In this document: positions 53,654 to 63,475 of the stretch, in pieces
Layout of the letters: every line of letters begins with the position of its first letter
Numbering within the stretch: the first letter of the stretch is position 1
NCBI RefSeq assembly: GCF_023065955.2
Contig: NW_026622808.1
Location: forward strand, 42,854,475 to 42,918,474
Origin: Ursus arctos
Lineage: Eukaryota; Chordata; Mammalia; Carnivora; Ursidae
DNA length: 64,000 bases
Reading direction: 5' to 3'
Notes under the pieces: generated by a model
The model's input: the letters and a program-made list of their open reading frames with translations, nothing else
Told to the model about the DNA's origin: nothing
The model's database searches: none
Made by a program: the position numbers and the translations under genes

Positions 53654-53664
53654 AAAATGTTGCT

Positions 53665-54384
53665 ACCCATTTTAGTAGGAAACTCCTACTTCCAAGGTGT
53701 CATTATGAGGAATCTAAGGCACAGAAATAACAACTTGCCCCGGTTCTCAGAGCCGGTAGGTAGGAGAACTCCAGCTCCAAAGATCACAGTCTTTTCCTAC
53801 TGTGCCTCCTGTTATCGCGGTATTCCGGAGACCCTGGGCGGTCCCGCCCCACATACCACTACCTTCCTCCTAGGCTCTTGGTTTCAGTCACAGGATTATT
53901 TCCCAAACGTGCCCTGCGTTTTCCTCCTCCATGCCCTTAAATAAGTTTTTCCTGCTGCTTTAACGCACATCCAAACCACGTTTTTCTCTTCTGCCCAAAT
54001 TAACACCTTTGGGGAGACTGCAACCCTCTTTGTTGGTAGCAAGAGGCAGGACGTCCTGAGAAACAAGCTGACAAAACTTAGTTACCCCAGCCAATTCCCA
54101 GAGAAAGAGAGCTACTGTCTTGCCCAGTCCAGCCTCCCTCCGGGGCAGAGGCTGCCAGGTCCGCAGGCAAGGCAGCATGGGTTTACAACTGCCTCCTTGA
54201 TTTTTGCTGGCTGCGACTATGTCAGCAGAGTCACCCCAGGTCTGCAATAGCTGGTAAGTTCTCAAATTCAGAGCTTGGTTCAACCATTCTGTTTACCACA
54301 GCCTCGCTGCCCCCTGACATTTCGCCCTTGCTCCTCTGACATACAACCCTCCGAAATTTCTCCCTGATTTTCCTCCACAGTGAA
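53665..54384. other. No gene recognised
   Basis: Moderately GC-rich. Starts with a MIR-like trace ('gaatctaaggcacagaaata', 53,712). Frames of 95-107 codons on both strands are unrecognised. Confidence 0.35.
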
Positions 54385-54560
54385 ATTAGCCAGACCACAC
54401 ACTGTTCCTGTTTATCTCATTTGCATGTGACTTTTCCTCTTATAATGTCATTAAGGGGAGATGAAAACCCCTTTAGACAGACAATCAGAAATGCCTCCGG
54501 CAAATCCTCTGCTTCCTTTGGCTTATCTCCAACTGGTTTATCTCTTGTGGTCACGAGAAT
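54385..54560. promoter_or_regulatory. Clustered GATA, RUNX, octamer and ETS-like sites
   Basis: Within about 165 bases: ACCACA (RUNX, reverse) at 54,394-54,399; TTATCT (GATA, reverse) at 54,412-54,417, 54,523-54,528 and 54,538-54,543; ATTTGCAT (octamer) at 54,419-54,426; TTCCT ETS-like cores near 54,434 and 54,513; and TGTGGT (RUNX) at 54,546-54,551, three bases after the last GATA site. No repeat overlaps. This is the pattern of blood-cell enhancers, but it is motif evidence only. Confidence 0.3.
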
Positions 54561-54654
54561 CTAAACACTCTGCAACCTCTTCTCTTACCAACCCTTACTG
54601 AAGTCTTCCTAAAACTCCTCTGATCAATTCATGGTCCCCTAAATCCAATTAGGT

Positions 54655-54895
54655 TAGTACAGCACTTTCCAATAGCACTTTCTGCAATGATGGAATATTC
54701 TATGTCCGCACTATCCAATATGGTATCCATTTAGCCTCATGTGGCTATGGAGCTTTCGAAATGTGATAGTGCTCCTGAGGAACTGATTTTAGTTTTAATT
54801 AATGTAAATGTAAACAGCCGTAGGTGATTGGTGACCACCACACTGGACAAACACAGGGGTGGAATATTCTATTTCAACCAGTGTGACACACAGAT
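54655..54895 (+). mobile_element. Non-autonomous DNA transposon, hAT-like
   Basis: 'caatagcactttctgcaatg', 'atggaatattctatgtccgc', 'actatccaatatggtatcca', 'cctcatgtggctatggagct', 'taattaatgtaaatgtaaac' and 'accaccacactggacaa'. This is the common mammalian element built around 'gccacatgtggctattgag' with inverted 'ctgtccaat' ends. Exact family not certain. Confidence 0.65.
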
Positions 54896-55064
54896 TATTT
54901 CCAAGCCTATATTTAAAACATATATGATATATTTATATACCCACTGACCAAATACATCTTCTATACTTAATATTTAACTTAAAATACATTTCTTCCTCTA
55001 ACACAGTGGATTTCCCTTTTCTTCAATTATAAGTATCAGCTGTTATAACCAAGCCAAAAATGAC

Positions 55065-55330
55065 CTTCTCAGCAAAGCTTTCCCTGTCACCTATATAGGA
55101 GCAGTCACCACTCCTTTCTGAGGCTCACACACAGTTGTATCCATGTGTCTGTCATAGAACCCCTCACGGTATATTAGTTCATTGTTTCTATTTCAATGTC
55201 CCCTCCTATTACAATGTGCTCTCTCTGAAGGAGGGAAGAGACTTCCTTATTCATCTTCGGTTCCCCAACACCTAGAGCAAGAGTGGGCATGGTAAGAATG
55301 AAACTGTTGGATGAGCCAATGAATGAAAAA
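55065..55330 (+). repeat. L2 LINE 3' end
   Basis: 'agctttccctgtcacctata', 'gtgtctgtcatagaacccct', 'acaatgtgctctctctgaag', 'tcatcttcggttccccaaca', 'cctagagcaagagtgggcat' and 'gatgagccaatgaatgaa'. Confidence 0.82.
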
Positions 55331-55770
55331 GAACATTGAATGGAAGACCAACAGAACGGTCGCAAATAATTTTTTTAAATGAACGCTGGAGGGATTAAAC
55401 CTAGCTGGAGCAGAGAGAATTAAAGTATCATCTGTTTTCTGTCTTTTTCTTTCACGTTTCTTTTTATGGAAGTCCCCGTGATCTACTGGAAAGATGCTGT
55501 AGACTCCTACTTGCTAATGAGGCCTCTGCAGGGCCAGCATTAAGCAGTATTTGAGTTGTCAGTTACCAAATGTTGGTGATAGATGGGAGACAACATGCCT
55601 GGTGGAACAGTTCTCACCACAGTTGTCATCTGCTACACACACCAACCCAAGACATGTCTCTGCAGACTTTTGAGCACAATTAATACGCTGGAGTGTTGCC
55701 ATCACTCCAGCCCCTCCAATCCTTTTCCCAAACCACCACTTCAGTTGTCTTTTTAAGTGCAAATGCTGTT
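55331..55770. other. No feature recognised
   Basis: No repeat or exon assigned. A 74-codon minus frame at 55,559-55,783 is unrecognised. Confidence 0.35.
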
Positions 55771-55889
55771 GGGTCACATCCATGGTGCAAATCCATTGCT
55801 GACCAAACGCCTTAACATAACCTGCAAGACCCTATGTGATCTGGCACAAGACCAAGTCTCCAGACACAATCCAGACTGCACTGCCCACT

Positions 55890-55960
55890 TCACCGCTCCT
55901 GCTATGCTGGCCTTTCCTCTGCCCTCCTGCTATACTGGCCTTTCCTCTACCCACCTCCAG
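55890..55960 (+). repeat. ~30-bp tandem duplication in L2
   Basis: 'ctcctgctatgctggccttt' with 'cctctgcc' at 55,896 is followed by 'ctcctgctatactggccttt' with 'cctctacc' at 55,925, giving two adjacent 29-base units differing at two or three bases. Confidence 0.85.
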
Positions 55961-56255
55961 CAAGTCCCTTCTGACCTCAGAGCATTCGTATTTTCAGCTC
56001 ATGCTCCCTGGAACTCTGCTCCCTCTCTTTTTTGTCTACTTAATGCCAACCCATCCATCAGCTCTCAGCTCTGGAATCCCTTAGTGAGAGAAGACTTTCC
56101 TAATATCCAGACAAAGCCAGATCCCCTTTTATGAACAACACATACCTCTCCTTAATAACACTCACCACAGATGGTTTTATATATATTTGTAAGTATTTGA
56201 TTCATGTCAAACATCACATGCTTAGTTCCACGTGGACCTGAGTACGTTTACTTTT

Positions 56256-56375
56256 TTAAAAAATCATTTTAATATTATTTTTTAAGTAAACTCCGACACC
56301 TAACCTGGGGCTCGAACCCATCACCCCGAGATCAAGAGTCACATGTTCCACTGACTGAGCCAGCCAGGCACCCTG
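56256..56375 (-). mobile_element. Short Can-SINE-related element, antisense
   Basis: 'aagtaaactccgacacctaa', 'cctggggctcgaacccatca', 'cgagatcaagagtcacatgt', 'ctgactgagccagccaggca'. Same short form as at 12,604. Duplications 'tgagtacgtttactttt' at 56,239-56,255 and 'tgagtacatttactttt' at 56,376-56,392 (one mismatch). Confidence 0.9.
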
Positions 56376-56480
56376 TGAGTACATTTACTTTTGTTCATCA
56401 TGTGACTGTCTGGCCCCTAGCACTGTCGCTGGCACAAAGTGGACACTCATAAATATTTGCTGGATGAATGAAATAATGCA

Positions 56481-57027
56481 TAAGTGATTGGCACAAAAAA
56501 TCTTCCTTAGTATAAGCTCAACAATTAAATATTATTAAAGATCACATCTCAAGTACCTAAAAATCATAACTCAAGTACCTAAAGATCACCAAGATTAGGT
56601 CCCCAATAAAGAATCAACACATCAACCATGGTCTGACTTCCATATAATTAAAAACAACAATAATGACCCTCTAACAAAGGGTAAGGTGCTAAGATGACTT
56701 AACAGATTCCATCTCATTCTAGGATGTGATCCATCCAGTGGTCACCAAATCAGTGCCGCACATCACCGTCTGCAGTGACCAGCCAGATGCTCCCAGGGAT
56801 AACTGGAAGCACTGATGTTAAAAAATCCAGTCATTATCATTGTGGAGTTTACTTTAGGGGTCAAGGATATGGACCTTTTACTTTAACTATTTCCTGATTG
56901 TTAAAAGAAAATAAGAGAAATGCTAAGTGTCACTTTTCACATTTTGCATCTGGTTTTATCCAAAGCTATGCTGTGTACTTTATAAATATACAATGAAATA
57001 CATTGATCACATACTAATAATATTCAC
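56481..57027. other. No feature recognised
   Basis: Contains a short direct duplication of 'catctcaagtacctaaa' (about 56,547 and 56,569, diverged) but no family or exon. Confidence 0.4.
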
Positions 57028-57130
57028 CCATTCATTCATTCAACAACTATTTAGTGACTCACTAATATTGCCCAGCAGTGGCAGACAAACACAGATGTGC
57101 TATCGGACATCATGGAGCCTACAGTCCAGT
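57028..57130. repeat. Ancient repeat fragment, family uncertain
   Basis: 'cattcattcattcaacaact', 'gcagtggcagacaaacacag', 'atcatggagcctacagtcca' match the common 'attcattcaacaaatattta ... catggagcttacattctagt' element. Confidence 0.5.
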
Positions 57131-57134
57131 GGAT

Positions 57135-57745
57135 GGTAGCAGCTACTATTTATTGAATGGTTTACTCTTGTTCGAAGCACTGTGCTAAGAGCTTGACTTG
57201 CATTATCTCATTTTAATACTCACAAAAATCACATAAATTAGTACAATGAGCATTTTTTTGTTTGTTTGTTTGAGGACTGCCCCAAATCCACAATTCTTCT
57301 TGAGAAATTCTTCTTCCCAGGGGATACTCTCCAGCTCCGATTTTTAGACAAGGCTCAAGGTGTAACCCAGGTTTCTAGGCTAAGCAAGTGCTTTCTTCCT
57401 GGAATTTGAACAGGCAGAAAGAATGGGACTGAAAGGGGCTGCATTCAGACAAGACTCCTATGACCAGGAGACCACTCGGGGTGTCCTTCTTCCTAACATC
57501 CCATGCGTGCTGTCTTCAAATCTTTGAGTCCCTAATATCCTTCTCATAAACTATTTTTGCTTAAGTTAGAGTCAGTTTGTGTTGCTTACAACTCAAAAAT
57601 ATTGTCATTGAAAGGATGACAACATGGGTTGAAAAATGTATCCAAAGTCATAAAGCTAGAAAACGGTAGAGTTAGTTCAGAATCCATGCATACAGTCTCA
57701 TTCTAGAGCTTTCCTCACTACTGAGAAAGAAGAGGTGCCATCGGT
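57135..57745 (-). repeat. MIR SINE, split by another repeat
   Basis: Left part: 'gcactgtgctaagagcttga', 'cttgcattatctcattttaa' (57,170-57,222). Right part: 'aatgtatccaaagtcataaa', 'gctagaaaacggtagagtta' (57,636-57,672). The intervening 57,256-57,604 ends 'ttttgcttaagttagagtca', 'gtttgtgttgcttacaactc', as old LTR/MER elements do. Confidence 0.65.
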
Positions 57746-58595
57746 AAATTTTAGCAGGTTCTGTGCTGTCCCACCTCAATGTAGGCTTTACTAATGTGCT
57801 ACTATCAGCCTATAATAGGTCCATGTGTCACACTTTTTATTTGAGTGGGAAGGGCCTCCTAGAGTAGAAACATGGAGGTTGGCTACAGCAATGGCTTGGT
57901 GAAAGTTTGAGTAGAACCATCCAGAGTCTCTAGGTCACCTATTACTATCACTTCAAAATGGACCCAGTAGCAGACAGGCTGGCTCCTGGCAGTTGGTGCT
58001 TTCCCCTGGATAGCAGCCAAAATGACCTTGAAACTGAGTCACCTTCCAGTTTGAATGGTACCTCCAAATGCTCTCCCCTCTTCCTGAGCCAGGGACTTAT
58101 CTAGTTCTGGAGAGTAGAAAAACTTACCCTGAAAACATGCATTTAAATCTTAGGGCCAGTATTAAAGTCTCTGTTGCAGTTTTCCAAATGAATGACTCAA
58201 GACGGGGGAAGAAAAAGACCCTCAGAGTACAAATGAGAAAGCACAGGGGGAGGGAAACCAACAAGTTGGGGTTAAAATTCTGTCCTGTGACCTTGCTCCG
58301 AAGGCAGGCAATGATAAATGATCCCCGTGAACTCATGCAAGAATGAAATGAACGTAAATATATTGTTGGAGTCCAATGAAGAGTCCAAGAGCGTTTCTTT
58401 GACTGTGTTGGTTGTGGATTTCTCACACATACAATAACAAGTTTCTGGCTTTCCTGGCACATATGCTTGAGCAATGTGTTGCTGTATCTCTGACAGTTGG
58501 TGACATTTCCTTTGCAGTCAGCAAGATTCATACAGAGGCTGTGTGTCCAATGAAGAAATTAACATCCTGAGTCCCTATATTTTCTATTACTCATC
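57746..58595. other. No gene recognised
   Basis: Opposed frames at 58,068-58,346 (plus, 92 codons) and 58,124-58,531 (minus, 135 codons) overlap the same bases. Neither is recognisable. The minus frame includes a Phe-rich stretch from a poly-pyrimidine segment. Treated as chance. Confidence 0.4.
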
Positions 58596-58599
58596 ATCT

Positions 58600-58905
58600 G
58601 TGCCTTCATCCAAACAACATTCATTGAATACCTACTGTGTGCTTGGTCTTAGGGGACACAAAGATGAAACCGAAGCAGTGACTGCTGCTTGCCTCGAGGA
58701 AACAATACATGTACTTAAATGAGTATATTCACCGGTGATGTTGATTAGAACCATTGCAATTAACATTGCAAGGAACTCTAAAATATTTTACATGCAATGT
58801 CTCCTCTCATGCATTTTAGAGATGAGAAGCATGGAGAAATTATATCATTTCCCTAAGATCACACCAGTAAAATAAGAATGCAGGCAAAGTACTTCTGGAT
58901 TCCAG
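58600..58905 (-). repeat. Old repeat fragment plus MIR
   Basis: 'attcattgaatacctactgt', 'gtgcttggtcttaggggaca' is the common 'tattgagtgcctactatgtg' type. From 58,765, 'ttttagagatgagaagcatg' and 'tcacaccagtaaaataagaa' are an antisense MIR. Confidence 0.6.
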
Positions 58906-59480
58906 AAGAGCCATGTGAGTTGCACAGAAGAGTACGAGACAGGTTTTGTAGTGAAGACAGTGTGTGAGCTGGCATAGTGACTCTACAGTCTCTAAGCTGG
59001 TGTTAAGAAAATGTGATCATATTTCTCTTGTAATTCTCACCCTTAAGTATCATTGTTAACACACATCCCTCGTCTGAGAATTGCTTATGAATCTGCAGGT
59101 ACTGATAACAGACTTAACATGAAGACCTCAGGCGTATATTGATCTCTTTTCAAATCTTGAAAAAGTTCATTCCATTGGCCTGTTGTGTTTGAGATCTGAG
59201 AATTCAGTAAATTGGTTTAAAAATTGCTGCAGCATTAAAAGATCAATTGAAGAAAGTGATATCTTGATGGATTTACCTATTGGCCAAAAGGCCTTTAAAC
59301 AATCAGAATTTTTCAACTGAGTAAGACTTTGGACACAAACTGATCTATCACTTTCAATTTAAAAATGAAAGGATGAAGACATACAGAATTAAAAAGGACT
59401 TGTCAAAGGGCCCATAGAGACTCAGTATAGGAGCCAGGGCTGGCACCCTTGTTTCCCAATTCCTAATCCAATGTTCCTTT
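58906..59480. other. No feature recognised
   Basis: No assignable repeat or exon, except a possible MIR trace near 59,380-59,460. Confidence 0.35.
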
Positions 59481-59483
59481 TTA

Positions 59484-60370
59484 TTAAGACAACAGCAACA
59501 ACTTTACTGGAATATAACTGAAATACGCTCAATTACCTGTGTTTAAAATGTACAATTTGATCCATTTCGATACGTGTGTTCACCTGTCAAACCAACCCTG
59601 CAATAAATACAAATTTTTCTATTGCCCTCAAAAGTTTCCTTATGCCTCTTTATCCCTTTCTAGACTCCCATTCCTAAGCAATCACTGGTCTGCTTTCTGT
59701 AAGTTTGCATTTTTGACAATTTTATATAAATGGAACCATAAGAGTATAAAAGTACTCTTTAGGGCTGGCTTCTTTCACTCATGTAATTATTTTGAGATTT
59801 ATCCGTGTTCTATGTATCCATAGTTCACTCCTTTTTATTGCTGAGTAGTATTCCATTGTATGGATACAACACAATTTGTTTAGCCATTTATCTGTTATTG
59901 GACATTTGGGTCATTTCCAATTTTGAGCTGTTATAAATAAATCCATAATAACCATTCCTATACATGTGTTTGTGTGGATGTGTACTTTCATCTCTCCAGA
60001 CTAGATACCTAGAAGAGACTGGCTAGATCAAATGGCCAGTGTGTTTATCTTTTTAAGAAACTGCCAAACAGGGCACTTGGGTGGATCAGTCAGTTAAGAG
60101 TCTGCCTTCAGCTCGGCTCATGATCTCAGGGTCCTGGGATCAAGTTCCACATTGGGCTCCCTGCTCAGCGGGGAGTCTGCTTCTCCCTCTCTCTGCTCAC
60201 GATCTTGCTCTCTCTCTCTCTCTATCAAATAAATAAAATCTTAAAAAAAAGAGAGAGAGAGAGAAGCTGCCAAACTACCTTCCAAAGTTGTACCACTTTA
60301 CCTCCCACCAGCAATGTATGTGAGTTCTAGTTACTCCACATCTTCTCAGCACTTGGTACCAATTTTCTTT
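59484..60370 (-). repeat. Antisense old L1 3' end, with nested SINE
   Basis: 'actttactggaatataactg', 'aaatgtacaatttgatccat', 'tcctaagcaatcactggtct', 'gtattccattgtatggatac', 'tgtttagccatttatctgtt', 'aagaaactgccaaac', then after the SINE 'cacatcttctcagcacttgg'. Old L1M-type 3' UTR plus ORF2 tail. Confidence 0.85.
60070..60261 (+). mobile_element. Can-SINE
   Basis: 'gggcacttgggtggatcagt', 'gagtctgccttcagctcggc', body 'gggagtctgcttctccctct', tail 'tatcaaataaataaaatctt' with A8 and a (GA)n end. Duplications 'agaaactgccaaac' at 60,056-60,069 and 'agaagctgccaaac' at 60,262-60,275. Confidence 0.94.
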
Positions 60371-60900
60371 TCCCTACTATTTTTATTAGCTAATCACAAT
60401 TCCCATCACTGTGACTAGTACATTCTTCAGTGTTGCACTGGTAGAGGAATGCCTTTCAATTGTCTGAGGCATGAGGTGATTTTCCTACCCTCATACTTCC
60501 TTTTCCTCTCCTAGTCAGTTTTGGTGGGATATAGTCTTTGCTCAAACAGAGCAAAAGAATAGATATTTTTAGAGGAGAGGTCAATGTAAAATACAGAAAG
60601 AACTGACTTTCTTAGAGGTGCTCCCTTTAGTGAATATGAAGGACGTGCCATTACTACCAGGCTGGAGAGGAGCAATACTCAGAAGTTCGAGGAACAATGC
60701 TAGGACCCTGAAGGATCCGATGAAGCGAAGGAAGGAGAGAAACCAATGAAAGGTTTTCCTCTCTCATTCTGGTGGGTTCCTTCAAGACCGTAAGTGACCT
60801 TCTCTTTCTTTCCCTAGACCCTTCAAGAGTAGACACCTTCTGTTGGTTATCCCTGTAGAAAATCCACAAATATGTAATATTCGTTATGAAACTGTGGCAG
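60371..60900. other. No gene recognised
   Basis: No repeat assigned. Contains a donor-like GTAAGT (60,790) and a strong acceptor-like polypyrimidine-TAG (60,804-60,827), too close together to bound a mammalian intron. Confidence 0.35.
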
Positions 60901-60904
60901 CTGC

Positions 60905-61155
60905 TATTACCCTAGCAGAGACCTCGTGTCAGGAACTGTGCTAAGAATTTACATCTGCATTCTCATTTTCATTCTCAGAACAGCCATGCAAGATTGGTAT
61001 TACTAGTCTCATTTTACATGTAAGGAAAGTGAAATATAGAGATGTTAAGTAATCTGTCCGTGATCACCAAACTAGTAACTGGCAGAATAAAATTTGAACC
61101 CAGTTCTGCCTGATTTCAAAACCCAAACTCCTAAGCACTCAACTCTACTACCTTT
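60905..61155 (-). repeat. MIR SINE, near full length
   Basis: 'ggaactgtgctaagaattta', 'ttctcagaacagccatgcaa', 'gtctcattttacatgtaagg', 'gatgttaagtaatctgtccg', 'ttgaacccagttctgcctga' in antisense MIR order. Confidence 0.93.
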
Positions 61156-61475
61156 CCAATGACTGAATATGAATGTTGTGGATGTGAGTGAATAGTAAAT
61201 GAATAGGAAACTCCTTCCAAGCCTAACCCTCAATGAGTCTATTCTGTAATATCATGGATTGATTGCAGGCATTGCATGCCAAATATTCAAGGAATTTCTG
61301 CAATCCTTAAATGTTCGCCAAGAGTAAGTCCTTCATGCTCCCGAGCAAATTCTGAAGGGAAGGGGGAATCCATATTTAGACTTTTGGTTACTAACTGTAC
61401 CAGTCTTTTCTGCCCATCCATTTGATTTGATGTTATAGCAATCGCTACACTTTTTTCAGATGTGTGTACATGCAC
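61156..61475. other. No feature recognised
   Basis: No assignable repeat or exon. Confidence 0.35.
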
Positions 61476-61478
61476 GTA

Positions 61479-61640
61479 CCCTTGCCCACAATGTCCAGTG
61501 GTTATCCACCTTTGGTGTACCTGGGGAGCTTGTTAAAAACAGAAATGGCAGGGCTTCACATTCTGACCTTCTGATTCAATAAGATTGGTTTTGAACCCAG
61601 CATCTAGATTTTCAACAAGCATCCTAGTAGAGAGACAATT
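61479..61640 (+). mobile_element. MER20-like hAT-Charlie DNA transposon
   Basis: 'cagtggttatccacctttgg', 'gtacctggggagcttgttaa', 'cttctgattcaataagattg', 'atctagattttcaacaagca' follow the MER20 order ('ctcaaactttggtgtgcatc', 'gagggcttgttaaaa'). The right inverted end is lost. Confidence 0.75.
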
Positions 61641-62920
61641 GTTACTTTATAGTTGCCCACCATTCATTCCCTGACCTAAAGTCAACCCAGTGTTTCCTTG
61701 GGGGAATTGCTTCTCTCCTGCTGGGCTTGATCTTGGTGGGTGGGTAGTTCCAGGCACTCACCTCCACAGAAGCCAAACCCCTTTCCCATCAGTTGGTTTG
61801 GCCAAGAACTTGGCATGTGAACTAAGCCTAACTAGTCATATGCTCCCTCCCAACACTGAGTTTGAGTGAAAGAACAAGTGGAGACAATGCAGCAATGATG
61901 TCCTGTCTTAGCCACGAGGTAATTGTGCACTTATTGCTTCTTGGCTACGGAGTTGCCTTAGTACTTACCGCGTCCCTCAATTCAATGAACCCCCATCCTA
62001 CTTACCTAAATAGCTTCTCAACAAACACCTTTTTGCTGGAGTTAGCTGGTCAGTTTCTGACCCAGGCAACCAAAGAGATATTCCTTGATACCTCAGGTAA
62101 TTTGGATGCAAGACATCCAGAGGCCAGGCCTTTGAGAAATACCGCTCTTAATTTTCGGTAGTTCTCCACTTAACAATTCTGGGAAAGGATATGTTACCAG
62201 GACTAGCTATCTCCAACCATCATTCCCACATGAGTAAACTTGTTGAATCTTTTCAAAAACATAAGGAGACCCTATTTTCACAGTACTTCATTCTCCCTTT
62301 TTTACATACCATGCTTGTAGTCTCTGCATATAATAAGGGGGTTCTTTGTGGGTTTTCTGGCCCTGTTCATGATTGTGAGAGCTCCAAAATACTGTTCTCG
62401 GGCTAGCAAACTCAGAATTGCTAGCTCTTCTTTATTTGTGCACCTTGGCGGACTCTGTTAGCCCAAAGTACAGGAAGAGTTGGTAGAGCCAAGTAGACAT
62501 CTGAAAAGCCACTAATTAGCTGCCTGGTAATGTGTTGATGAGGCCATGACCTCAGGGAACTGACTTCAATAGGAAGATCCATAGGAAATCATGGAAAACC
62601 GAAAGAGCACCATTATTAGCAACTCCTGATAAAATGATGACATTCCAATGATAACAATAGATGTTAATTGTCCCCTCAAATAAAGTTTCTATGATAATAA
62701 GCCTTTGGGCACAGATTTCTGACTAAAGAGTTAGTAATTGAAGAACAAATTGCAGCAGAACAGAATAAGGGCTATGACCCTCTTTCCCAGCTAAGGCAGT
62801 CTCGTGTACTTTGGTGTTATGTAGTGTTGTTAACAAACTAGTTGTAGATGCTGGAGTTATTTTGGTCTTTGGAAGAATGGATTTCTGGTGGGGGAGGGGA
62901 CTTCTGAGGCTTTCCATTGG
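61641..62920. other. No gene recognised
   Basis: About 1.3 kb. A 99-codon plus frame at 61,862-62,161 and a 71-codon frame at 62,191-62,406 are unrecognised and lack clear splice sites. Part of 61,680-61,860 may belong to the same old repeat class as 62,925. Confidence 0.35.
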
Positions 62921-62924
62921 ACAA

Positions 62925-63475
62925 CACCATTATTATTCCCCTTCTCTGAGGATGGCAGCCCAGGTGCCTCTGGGAGACCATTTTTCTATCACTGTCTGCA
63001 TAGTTTCAGGGGGGCTGACATCACCTCCTTAGCTCTAGGGATGGGCACAGATCTTAGGCCTGGCCAGTCAGGACATTCCGTCTCACCGGCCACAGTGATG
63101 GATCTGAGATGGATATGCGACACAAGCCAGACCAGTGAGACTCAGACCTAGACTTTTGCTGGAGCCATTGGGAAGAAAGTGCTTTCTGCTAAGTTTGTTA
63201 AGGTACTTAGATTCAGGCCAGTTTTGCCACCATCAGGGAAGGGCCAGTTTAAGAATCCAACTGACTCAGAGGAAAGTGGAGACTAAAAAAGACAGATCCT
63301 TGGTGTCCCTATGTGAGACCCTGAATCCAGCCATGACTGAAGTGACACTAACCATTGGGCTATTCAATTACGCCAGCCAATAAAGTCCTGTTTGCTTTAG
63401 CTTAAGTTATTTTCGAATTGGGTTTCTGTCACTTGCAACCACAAAGATTTTGAGTCATGCCCATGGGAAGCAATA
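62925..63475 (+). repeat. Old LTR/MER-like repeat
   Basis: 'atgggcacagatcttaggcc', 'tggccagtcaggacattccg', 'tcaccggccacagtgatgga', 'cagaccagtgagactcagac', 'acttttgctggagccattgg', 'cgccagccaataaagtcctg' and 'gggtttctgtcacttgcaac'. Shares order with 38,185-38,545. The AATAAA near the 3' end suits an LTR. Overlapping frames of 73-87 codons here are chance. Confidence 0.55.

Larger units (their letters stand above)
55775..56480 (+). repeat. L2 LINE, long 3' segment, split by a SINE fragment
   Basis: 'ataacctgcaagaccctatg', 'tgatctggcacaagaccaag', 'tgccctcctgctatactggc', 'ccctggaactctgctccctc', 'agagaagactttcctaatat' and, beyond the SINE, 'tagcactgtcgctggcacaa' and 'ataaatatttgctggatgaa'. The 125-codon frame at 55,757-56,134 (with C-K-T-L-C-D-L-A and F-S-A-H-A-P-W-N-S-A-P) is the L2 ORF2 tail remnant. 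Confidence 0.88.

Noticed and set aside
58124..58531. 135-codon minus-strand open frame
   Set aside because: Overlaps an opposite-strand frame over the same bases, shows no domain, and includes a Phe-rich stretch from simple pyrimidine sequence.
60790..60827. Perfect-looking donor (GTAAGT) followed by polypyrimidine-TAG acceptor, possible tiny intron
   Set aside because: Only 38 bases from donor to acceptor, well below the minimum mammalian intron length; no coding frame on either side.
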